A stretch of DNA of 64,000 nt from Atrichornis clamosus (Eukaryota > Chordata > Aves > Passeriformes > Menuridae), in contig WBMZ01003458.1 of NCBI GenBank assembly GCA_013400975.1, positions 16,600-80,599 of the forward strand. The letters run 5' to 3'. The position numbers and the translations under genes are program-made. The notes under the pieces are model-generated. The model was not told the origin of the DNA. It did not search any database and worked only from the letters and a program-made list of their open reading frames with translations. Below are positions 54,403-64,000 of the stretch, one piece after another (position 1 is the stretch's first letter; each line of letters opens with the position of its first letter).

Positions 54403-57400
54403 GTCACTTCACCTTTTGGCTTTCACTCCCTTGCTGGAGAGTAGCTCAGCGAGTTCTTTATCTCCTGGCAGCAAACTGCTGTGTGCATGGAAAGCAACAT
54501 GAAGCTCTACAAAATACCTAAAATCCCTGAATCCCCTCTCCCCACCCCAAAAAGCAGGAGCTCGGTGCCTTAGGTCAGGCTGTCAGTAAGATACACAAAG
54601 TTTTGGTGGATGGGGTTTTTCTGCAGAGTAGATCCCAATCACTGAAAAACTTTACTCTGCCATAGGATGCTGGAAAAATCCAATAGAATTTATTTGATTC
54701 AGATACTAAAATATGACATGAGAAAGTCACAAACCTAAGACCAAACGCAGGGTCTGGACAGTGAGCAACTATTAACTTGTGCCTAAAAAAATTAATTTAT
54801 ATATTTACTACATGATAAAAGATAGTTCAGACCACCAAAAGCAAGAGATAATTGTCCCATTTTTGTTGGTGCTTGAGTGCTTGACTTAGTTTGGGAATTT
54901 TTATGGAAGTAACAAATCAAGTTGAGTGTAACTCTACAGAGATAATCAAGATTGAAACGTTAGAAGAAAGACCATGCTTACAACCTATAGAATGTAACCC
55001 ATACCTGTTTTCTGAAATACATAAAGGAAGTTTATGTATTTGGCACTGTCAAGCTGGGAGTTCACAGGTTTCAGAACACATATAATGACTAACATGAAAC
55101 TTAGAAATTGCATTCAGGGCCCACTGTGTGATTGCTAAAAATGTATCTTGAGCTTCAGCCTCACCTCAAACCACAGACCTCAGGTTCTTTTGTTTTATGC
55201 AAACAAAAAACATACCAAGATGAAAATTAAGATTTATTTTTTAAAGTAGCAGTAGTCCAGAGGAAGAAAGTAAGAGCAGAGCAGTTAAAGAAATCTGTAT
55301 CAGAAAACACCAAGGGACATTTTTTCAAATATGGAAGCCTAATATTAAATTCTTCATCCCATGTTCAAACTCTTGTATGGAAATAATCCCATACTCTCAC
55401 ATTTCAATAAAATTAGGTAGGAACTACAAGACTCAAAATCTTAACAAAAGAGTGAGGCCAACAGTATGACAAAATACTGTGTTAAACTATGTAGGCCTAG
55501 GATTACTCTTCTGAGGTAGAAAAAAAATAGTGATAAGTATTTAAAAAATGAGGACTGACATAAGGAAGGTCAATTAAGTCCCTCCTCTCTCGTAACAGAC
55601 TTTGGAAATACACAATAAAGGACAGCAAATATAAACTAAGGCTGAGGAAACCTTTGCCACACACCAAAAAAATTATTTACTGATCTCAATTAGAACATGT
55701 TCCCAATTTAAAAAAAAAAACTTTTTTTAAGAACTGAAAGTTATTACATTGGCCAGAAAGGTGGGAATAAAAGAAAGGAAAAAGAACCCCCAACAAACCA
55801 CACCAAGACCCAAAACCTCCTGTGCCTCAGAATGTAAGTCTGCCATGAACTTCTCAGTAGCAGGAGAATATTTAATGACATGAACGACTCCTGTTTGGTC
55901 TTTCCTTTATTTCAAGACGTTTGTAATAAGCATTTAGGAAGCTTACTGAGATTCAAAGCCCCACAGCCTACCCCTGCCAGTGCACACACACAGATCACGG
56001 GCCCAGGCTGGCCACAGGTCAGTGATCATCTCCCATGTTTCCAAACGCAAAGCACCACGTGCGCGCTGGCAGAGCGTCAGGAGACCTCGGAAAAATGTCA
56101 CTTTGTCACATATGGACATTCCTTCCTTCACACACCAAACACCGAGCTCAAAGGCCCGGTGTGCCACTCCATCCTTTAGATTTCACTTCACATTTTAAAA
56201 TATATCCCTTCAATTAAAGCGGCATTTCTGTAAATTTTGCAGGTGATTTCAAGATACAACACTGGAACCCTGTGAACTATAAGTAGAAGTTGTTTTCTCA
56301 TTTCTTGAAATAACTCAATGCTGATTAAGAACATCCAGCAGAAAACCAGAATTAAATACTTGCTTTATGCAGGTGTAATACAACTATTATACAGTAGTTA
56401 CACAACTATTGCTTTGCTTAAGAAGAGAAAAAAGTGGGGTTTTTAAACGAGGCTTCAGAAGAGAGAACTTGATAACACCATAACTTGGCCAACTGGTTTT
56501 CCTTGCTTTATTAGCTTCTGTAATAAATTAAATGGAAATTATTTTAGCAAAAGTTTGGGGTTTGGTTTACTGTGTGGCAGTAATCAAATCAAGCAAACAG
56601 GCACTAGGTACAACCTTTGAATCCACATTCAGAAATCTGGATCCAATTCTAATGGTTCCTTACAGGAGAAAAACATTCCCTAAGTTTCCAGACCCCATCA
56701 CACAAAGCAAAGTCCTCTTGACTCAAGAATGAGACCCAAAGCAGTCAGTGCTGCCAACAAGCACCAAGGTCAGGCAGAGCAGGGCCTGTGCTCCATCTGC
56801 TTCCACCTGTGCTACTGGATTTCTCAAGGTTTCAACACTAAGCTCATAAAGTTTTAAAATGTCCATGCTGTGAACATGACTCTGGCTAATTTAACTCCAC
56901 AGAGATACATAAATGAATGTTGTGATGGGTCAAAAGACTGAAAGGCTCACATGGACACTGTGCGCTGCTGTGTGAAATACAGGTGAAAACATCCCCAAAC
57001 CAATCCTACAGGGACAAAACCCTCTTGGAAGGACCACATCGGATAAATGATTTCCATTCCCACCTCCAGATTATTAGTCTTTAGACCTTCTATCATTAAG
57101 CTTTTGTACAGCAGACTATCAAATTACAATAATTACAATAACTCACAACCCTTTTTATTTATTAAAAAAACCCAAAGCACAACACATGGATTTTCCCAAG
57201 GCTGCACCAGAAATGCTGTAGAGAAGCACGTTAGGAATGGACATGGATCTCCAAGTCTTGGAATCTGACACAGAAAGAAATAATACTTTATGTTGTAAAT
57301 ACAAACCAAAATGGAAATCAGATCCCAGGAAACGTCTCTGATTAACACAGCACAAAACCAACTAATTTTTAATTGTCCTTACAAAAACTTCACCTGTATA

Positions 57401-57779
57401 ACGCAGTATCTTCCACTCTTTCCACTTCAACATAACTAATTTCTGACACTCTCTCTAGTAGAGATAGTTCACAAAAGACATCCATTCACTTTCAAATTAA
57501 TCTTTATAATTAGTAAATATCTACTAAGCTTATTAAAAATAATAAGCCATCACAAAAAGTTTGAGGAGCTACAAGGGTCATTCAGAAGCTGTAGTAACTG
57601 GGTAGTTATGGGGTAGTTATTACTACCCCAGCACTGCATCTCCTACTGCCTTGGATTTTGGGGAAAAGAGCAAGGAAAGTTTGCAGCCTTTTTGGTTAGA
57701 GCTTGACTTCAGCAAAAGTTTAACAACTCTGCCAGTGCCAGGGACAGCAGAACTGAGTCTGACAAAACACTGAGCTGTG

Positions 57780-58593
57780 TGGGGCAGACACATCCCAGAG
57801 GGAAGGCATGGTATCCAGAGGGACCTGGACAGGCGGGAGAGGTGGGACTGTGTGAACCTGATGGAGTCCAACAAGGCCAAGGGCAAAGGTGCTGCACCTG
57901 GGATGGGGTGATCCCAAGCACAGACATGGGCTGGGAGGAGAAGGGATGGAGAGCAGCCCTGGAGAGGAGGATTGGGCTGTTGGTTGACAAGAAGCTCAAT
58001 GTGTGTGTTCTCAGCCCAGAACCCACAAGTCCTGGGCTGATCCCACAGCATGGGCAGCAGGAAAGGGATTGGGATTGTGCCCCTCTGCCCCCTCAAGTGA
58101 GACCCCACCTGCAGAGCTGCTCCAGCCCTGGGCCCAGCACAGGGAGGACGTGGAGCTGCTGGAGAGAGGCCAGAGGAGGCTCCAGGATGAGCAGAGGGAT
58201 GGAGCAGCTCTGCTGGGAGGAAAGGCTGGGAGAGCTGGGATTGTTCAGCCTGGAGAGGAGAAGCTCCATGTTGACCTTAGAGCCCCTTCCAGTGCCTAAA
58301 GGGACTCCAAAGAGAGCTGCAGAGGGACTTTGGACAAGGGCCTGGAGTGACAGGACAAGGGGGAAGGGCTTCCCACTGCTAGAGGGCAGGGTTAGATGGG
58401 ATATTGGGAAGAAATCCTTCCCTGTGAGGGTGGGGAGGCCCTGGCACAGGTTACCCAGAGAAGCTGTGGCTGCCCCATATCTGGAAGTGTCCAAGACTGG
58501 ATGGGGCTTGGAGCAACCTGGGATAGAGGAACAGGTAGAACTGGATGGTCTTTAAGGCCCGTTCCAACCCAAACCTTTCTGTGACTCTATGAA
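57780..58593 (+). mobile_element. Long CR1 fragment, about 0.8 kb, with distal ORF2 remnant
   Basis: Starts in the coding-derived part of CR1 (tccagagggacctggacagg; aacaaggccaagggcaaagg; ttgacaagaagctcaatgtg) and runs to the full 3' tail (cctttctgtgactctatg). Deletions and stops make it inactive; it lacks nearly all of the reverse transcriptase. Confidence 0.93.
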
Positions 58594-61500
58594 AAATCCG
58601 ATATTATTGGGAAGACAGACATCCATAGGTGCAATCACTCACACATCCAGCATTTGCAGGAACGCTCCTTTTCCTGCACAGGGCCCACCGTAAAAACCTC
58701 AGTTTTTGAAGGCACACTCTGACATTGACAGGAAAGTTACCCAAAGTACAAGGCCACAGAATTCTAAGCTTATGAACATCTGACCATGGTGAAGAATGGG
58801 CATTAAAAGCTGTGTTATTCCACAACATTGACCCAGTATTTGTAGTATTTATGGGTAACTTCTACAGAAATGAAAACTGCCAAGATTTTGTAACGTTAAC
58901 AAAGAAATCAATGTATTTCAAACACTAACTCTGGCATAGCATTAAATTAATGCCTAATTATCCACAAGTTGGAAAGAATAACAATAAAAAGTCAGAATCA
59001 GAATCCTGGAAAGTTACTGAGCTCCCAGTATCAATCAGATTTTGATAGTGTATTGGAAGCTGATTTGTCTGTAATCACACACATATCCTCTCTGTATTTA
59101 ATGTATAAGTCCTGTTAAAACTACATTTAAAAACAAGAACAGATATGGTTATACAGTTACAAGTAGGGAAAAAGCTGTGGTTACAACCAGACAGACCAGA
59201 GATCAGTGTGAGGAAACTCACAATGACCAGGAAAATACAGAACTGAGTAAGGACCAACACGTTCACCTCCCTGACAATATTCCTCTCCTCTTTTTACCCC
59301 TTCCTTGAGTTTTAACAGCAAACTGATATCATGGGCACATAAAGTGGATGCTCCAACAGGCTCCAAAGTAAATGAGGAGTTATTAGCAATTTAAAGAGTT
59401 CACAGGGGCACAAATTATGAGCTGAACATATATAGGGGGAAAGAGCGTTTGGAATGAAATGTGTTTGAAGTCAGGAAACCAAAAAAACAGTGAACAACAG
59501 GTTTTTGGGACACTAGGATTTAAAAGTTTCACTAGCAAGTTCAATTTAACCATTAAAATGTATTTAGCTATGATTTTGTCGACTAGTCATTGAACTAATT
59601 TTATTTTTTTCCCAGTAACTCAACAAAATTCACTCTAAATTTTTTTCCATTATATTTTGAAGGAATGATTCTGCCATCAGAAATCATTTTTGTACATTTC
59701 CATTCCTCTCTTATTTCACCATCCAAACAGTTACTAAAAAGAAAGAGGAAACTTTTCAACACAAAGAGGTATTAATGTATTATTAACTATTCCTTTAACT
59801 GACTCACAACACAGTCTATTTTTATTTGCCTCTGGGGGAAAAGAAAAAGGGGGGGAAAAAAAAGAGAAATAGAAGGCTTTGGAACTTTATGTAACACATC
59901 AATTGAAAGCTTGGTTTCTCACAGCTGGAACAAAACTGACACTTAATGGAGTTAATTTTACTTTCATTTACCCAGTTTCACTTTCAGGTATTTGGTGCTA
60001 CTCAGACCCTGGAAACTTTGCAAGGAGTATGTTTACAAAGAGGTGTTATTTCAGTTACAGAACCATTGCCCTGCTTTTCCAAAATCCAGAGCTGGAATTA
60101 AAGTGATTTTACCTTCATACAAGGGAACTGGAAGAGCTGCTATCAAGCCTTGAAAGGCACCAGAGTATTCCCACTGTATGGATACAAGCAGAGCTGACTG
60201 GGAAATGTCTCCCACATTTCCCTGGCCCTTCAGTGGGGATTCTCCCTGAAAATCACATGGACAGGACACTTTGGAATGAATAAGGAGATGATAAAGCCAC
60301 TCCCTCTCATATTGAGCCATACCATGGGTAAGTACAAACCAGAGCCCTGTTCTGAAGGAATTAAATCCATTCAGCAAAAGCAGTTCAGTTATTTTTTCCA
60401 GTCATGCTTGGGTAAAAGAGAATCAAATGTAGGACTTTTACCTTCCTTCCCCAAAAGGGGAAAAAATGGATAAAACAATGGATAATCACTGCAATTCTAC
60501 TGCTATATTGTGTCACCTTGAAGAGCCAGCACGAGATAACTCTCCATATAGAACATCTTTCTGGAAGCAACAATTCTTAATTATCCAAAATTTCTCTGGT
60601 GTTTTTAATCCATGCACAGACTACAGTTCCCATAACTCTCCTCTTGAAGGACCCATGGAGGTGAGGAGGGAGAAGATTATTCCCCTTCTCTTGATTACTT
60701 TTTTCTCCCCTCAGAAGCTCACAAGAGAGGTTTTTTATATTATTTCAAATAGTCTTAGAGCAAAAAAGAAGTCTCACTGCATAAACATCAGACTTCTTAA
60801 AGTCTGAGTGGCAAAAAAGTTATTACACAATTTTTTGAAAATATATTTCTTACCAATCTCTTAGTAAAAAAGAGATGAATCTGTAAACTCAACAAATAAT
60901 CTATTGTACTCAGTTATAAAGACAAAAGCAGCAGTTCTCTGTAAATAATCCTATTCTACAACAACAGATCTATTTACAAAAGGATTTCAGAAGTTATACA
61001 AGTCTCCCGTGCTCCCATAAAACAAAGGTATCAGAAAGTTTTCTACTTCAATTTGGAGAACAGCTCTCCAAATGACATTAAAAATTACCATATAAAGGCT
61101 AAGCATATACCAGGCTGCCATTCTTACTCAAAAACATCAACTGCAACCACAACTTTCAACCTACAGTCCCACAGCCAGGGTTAAAAACACCTGAAAGAAA
61201 GAGGTTTTAAGGGGAATGCCCAAAAGATAAACTAATTATAGCAAAATAAATTGCTTTTTTTTGGTACCAGTAGGTTTTAGTCTTCAAATCACCACCCATT
61301 TGAGCTCAGATGAAGCTGTGAAATGCCATCATGGCAAATAAAGGTTCAGTTTTTGTGTGTTTATTCTTTGCACATACCACATGAGCAGGTGGTCCAGTTT
61401 CAAATGTGATTTTAAGATGTGGCACATGTAAGCAAGTCTGTCCTAATTAAATGTCACTTGAAAAAGCTTAGACAAGGCACAGTTTTTCCTGGCCACCAGT

Positions 61501-62114
61501 TGTGTTCTCCTACTTTGTTTAAACTATCAACCACTTTGCAGAAGTCACTGATGGCCATCACGTGCTAATTCCCAGTCTGCACAATCCCACAGGCTTTCAA
61601 ATGGATAAATTCCCGGTGAGTTCCTCGTTATTTCACACAAGCAAGAGAATGCTGCCCATAAATCGACACTGAAACAGAGAACTCTTGGCTGCTATTAGGT
61701 AAAATTATCCTTGTCACTGTCCAACGTGGGGGAGGGGACTCCAATGACAAGTCCTAAATCCACCCAAGTCCTGATGCAGGAACTGTAACACTTGCTGCTC
61801 CTGTAACCAACTGCCTTCCTCACCTGTGTACCTGGAAACAATATTAAACTATTGTTCTGTTGCCCTCCTGCTTTAAGGAAACCCTGCTCTTTATTCCATT
61901 TTGAACAAGACACACTTGCTTTACCCAAGGAATATTCCAAAGCCATGAATTAAACTCAATAAGCTTCATAAACTTGGACAGAATTTTTAATTCACAGCAG
62001 AAAATGTAAATTTAACACTTCACACACATATTCTACTTCAGACTGCAAATAAAAACAGTCTAGTTCTAAATAATTCATGTAAGCCAAAAACATGAAGCGT
62101 AGCCTACAAAAGTA

Positions 62115-62145
62115 TCTATATATACACACACCAAATATATATAAT
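62115..62145. repeat. AT/CA dinucleotide-rich simple repeat
   Basis: TATCTATATATACACACACC followed by AAATATATATAAT; simple sequence in intron. Confidence 0.75.
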
Positions 62146-62977
62146 AGTTAACAAATACTAGCTCAGAGTTATTTTCAGTGTTATTATTCTAATTCTATAA
62201 AGTATAATTAATTTTCCAAAAATATCCAACCTACAGAGGTTGGGGGGAGGGGGCTGTGGAGAAATAGAGAAACAAGTTTACCAAAACTTTTTAGGGCTAC
62301 AGACTATTCCAAGGAGGGAAGTTAAATTCTGCTTGGTTACAGGCAGGGAATTAAATACCACTAGAAACTAAACGTTTGCTCATTTATCACCAGATATCAT
62401 CTATGTGTTCTTCAACTTCATGCACCTTTCTTAAGGAAAAGGTAAGGAAACACCAAGAAGATAATTTTAAAAAGTTGTTAACTTGTACAAATCCAGGCCC
62501 CCATGAAACTGCATCCACCTCAGTGTGACTGCATGCATCTCCTGGCAAAAGTTAACAGCACACACTCATTCGGATTAAACCAGGATGGTTGTCAAAAACA
62601 CGCTTGTTGATTTATTTTGGAGTAGGTTATTCTGTCTTTGTTAATTTTAAATAACAATTAATGTTTATTTCCCCCGATGGCTGTGGAGTAATAGGAGAAC
62701 TAAGTAACAGCAGCAATCTAGATAGAGGATCAAAGAACCCCTATGTGGTCTTTGGACGGGGTAAACCCAAAAGTTCAAAGCCGACTGAGATTCAAAAACA
62801 CACCAATTTCTAAATTTCGAATTACAGGACTTTTAATTGCGTTTTGTGATCCCGCGGCGGCGGGAGGGAACTCTGGCCACTCCAGAGGAGCACCCAGTGT
62901 ATTGGAGGAGGGCTCCAATTCCTCCAGTAAGACAAAGCTGAATCCCTAAAAGGCTGCGGCCACCTATTAAAATATGG

Positions 62978-63130
62978 AACCACGGAATCATTAAGGTCGG
63001 AAAAGCCCTCTAAGATCATCGAGTCCAACCTATGGCCACCCTGTCAACCAGACCATGGCACTGAGAGCCACGTCCAGCCTTCCCTTAAAGACCTCCAGGG
63101 ACGGTGCCTCCACCACCTCCCTGGGGAGTG
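62978..63130 (-). mobile_element. CR1 3' fragment at the edge of the promoter CpG island
   Basis: Plus strand gaaccacggaatcattaagg, 'aagatcatcgagtccaacc' and 'ccaccacctccctggggagtg' match the reversed tail of a CR1 subfamily. It merges into a short GTGTCCCT-rich repeat. Confidence 0.85.
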
Positions 63131-63183
63131 CCTGTGTGTCCCTGTCTGTCCCTGTGCCTGTGTGTCCCTGCGTGTCCCTGTGC
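63131..63183. repeat. Short tandem repeat, TGTGTCCCTG-type units
   Basis: Degenerate copies of CCTGTGTGTCCCTGTCTGTC-like text, joined to the CR1 fragment. Confidence 0.7.
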
Positions 63184-63229
63184 CTATTCCCAACGCTGCT
63201 CCCTCCTCCTCCCCACCCCCACCGAAGGG

Positions 63230-64000
63230 ATGACAGGCACCTCGCTCAGGTAACTCCTTCCCCATCTCCCTCCACCTTCCCCACCCGCCCCACCGGCCCC
63301 TCACAGGTGCCGGGGCATCCCAATCCTCCCCTACAACAGGTGATGCTCCAAGTCCTGCCGCCCTCCTCGCCGCCAGCCCGGCCCGAGCCCTCGCACCCGC
63401 CCACCGCAGGGCGTTGCGCATAACACCGAGAGGCTCCAGGCGAGCTCCCTTCCTCCATCGCCGCTCCCAAGGCCCGGGAAGCCACAGCCGCGCTCCAAGG
63501 GGAAAAAGGCCGCGGGCTGCGGAGGGGCGGGCGGGGATGGATCCCGGCCCTGCCGCCGCTCCCGCTCTAAGATGGCAGCGAAGCGCTGCGGCCCCTCCGC
63601 CGCGGGCCCGGGCGAGGCGGCCCCGGCTCGTCCCGCGGTGCGGCGTCTCACTCACCCGTGCGGCGGCTTCTCCCGGGGCGAGGCCTCTCCCTCCGCGGGG
63701 CGAGCGCCGGGCGCGTCCTCCCGCTCTTCCCGCTCTTCCCCGGGGGCCTCGGCGGCGGCGGCGCCTCCTCCTCCCTCGGGCCGCGGGTCTGCCCGCGGTG
63801 GGAAGGGGAGCCCGGGCGGCCCGGCGGGTCCCCGGCCGGGCTCTGGGTGTTCGCTGCCCTCACAAAATGGCGCGCGGTCCAAACCTGCGCAGCGCCCGGC
63901 GGCTGCTCGGCCTCGCCTCGGCTCGGCTGCGATCGGCGGCCTGAGCCCCGGCCGGGAGCGCGGGGACAGCGGCGGGGGGAGCGGGAGGAGCGGGAGGAGG
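63230..64000. promoter_or_regulatory. CpG island at the DYRK1A 5' end, probable main promoter
   Basis: Base composition changes abruptly from AT-rich intron to very GC- and CpG-rich sequence, especially from about 63350 to the window end. YY1-type motifs stand at 63569-63579 (AAGATGGCAGC) and 63863-63873 (CAAAATGGCGC), with a TGCGCAGCGC motif near 63887. No TATA box is evident. Both YY1-type motifs point along the plus strand, so divergent transcription is possible. Promoter activity is inferred from composition and position. Confidence 0.75.
63656..63900 (-). other. DYRK1A: Candidate DYRK1A first non-coding exon (5' end uncertain)
   Basis: Human DYRK1A has a non-coding first exon in a CpG island, followed by the exon with the start codon. 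Here the only strong minus-strand donor in the terminal island is ACGG followed by GTGAGTGAG (GT at 63655-63654), which would define the end of such an exon. Splicing to the acceptor at 40036 would leave an all-leader exon. The upstream limit was chosen arbitrarily inside the island; the start may lie to the right of the window. Confidence 0.45.

Larger units (their letters stand above)
40037..63655 (-). other. DYRK1A first intron (in the 5'UTR)
   Basis: 23.6 kb between the inferred first exon and the start-codon exon. It carries CR1 fragments at 41.5, 44.8, 48.1, 50.6, 53.7, 57.8 and 63.0 kb, a purine-biased stretch at 52.0-52.45 kb and a small GC-rich patch at 54.34 kb. The intervals 42-44.8, 45-48.1, 48.6-50.5, 50.8-52, 54.4-57.7 and 58.6-62.9 kb show no recognised gene. 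The right boundary depends on the inferred first exon. Confidence 0.6.

Noticed and set aside
57779..58555. 258-codon plus-strand frame
   Set aside because: It follows the CR1 fragment and only part of it is in the old CR1 coding region; no intact reverse transcriptase is present.
63652..63882. 76-codon minus-strand frame in the promoter island
   Set aside because: Its apparent Met is a TTG codon; it lies in the inferred DYRK1A leader and would stop just after splicing to the start-codon exon.

Overview
This is vertebrate nuclear DNA, almost certainly avian. It holds the 5' half of one spliced gene, DYRK1A (dual-specificity tyrosine-phosphorylation-regulated kinase 1A), read on the minus strand. 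The avian call rests on more than twenty fragments of the CR1 non-LTR retroposon and the absence of recognisable mammalian repeats such as Alu or L1. A songbird is plausible from the look of the CR1 copies, but the sequence does not prove it.

Layout in gene order, right to left. A very GC-rich island (about 63.2-64.0 kb) is the likely main promoter and first non-coding exon, with a consensus donor at 63655. A 23.6 kb first intron follows. A 36-nt micro-exon (40001-40036) carries the AUG. A 28 kb second intron contains a second, internal CpG island (about 21.35-22.95 kb) with paired CCAAT boxes and octamer motifs. Then come the N-terminal exon (11799-12004), an 8.4 kb intron with a 26-copy minisatellite, and three closely spaced exons (3300-3392, 2270-2458, 1487-1634). 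The last two carry the nuclear localisation signal, the DYRK homology box, the glycine loop and the ATP-binding lysine. Splice phases agree at every junction and give 215 codons plus one base. The rest of the kinase lies left of the window.

Everything else is intron: AT-rich unique sequence, CR1 fragments (mostly 5'-truncated 3' ends), simple repeats and a few small GC-rich patches. No second protein-coding gene, tRNA, rRNA or CRISPR array was recognised. The observations most worth checking are a stop-start pair of upstream AUGs in the micro-exon, the second opening a 75-codon frame that overlaps the DYRK1A start; the internal CpG island; the absence of the alternative nine-residue segment known in human DYRK1A; the A10 run in the exon encoding the nuclear localisation signal; and the minisatellite.
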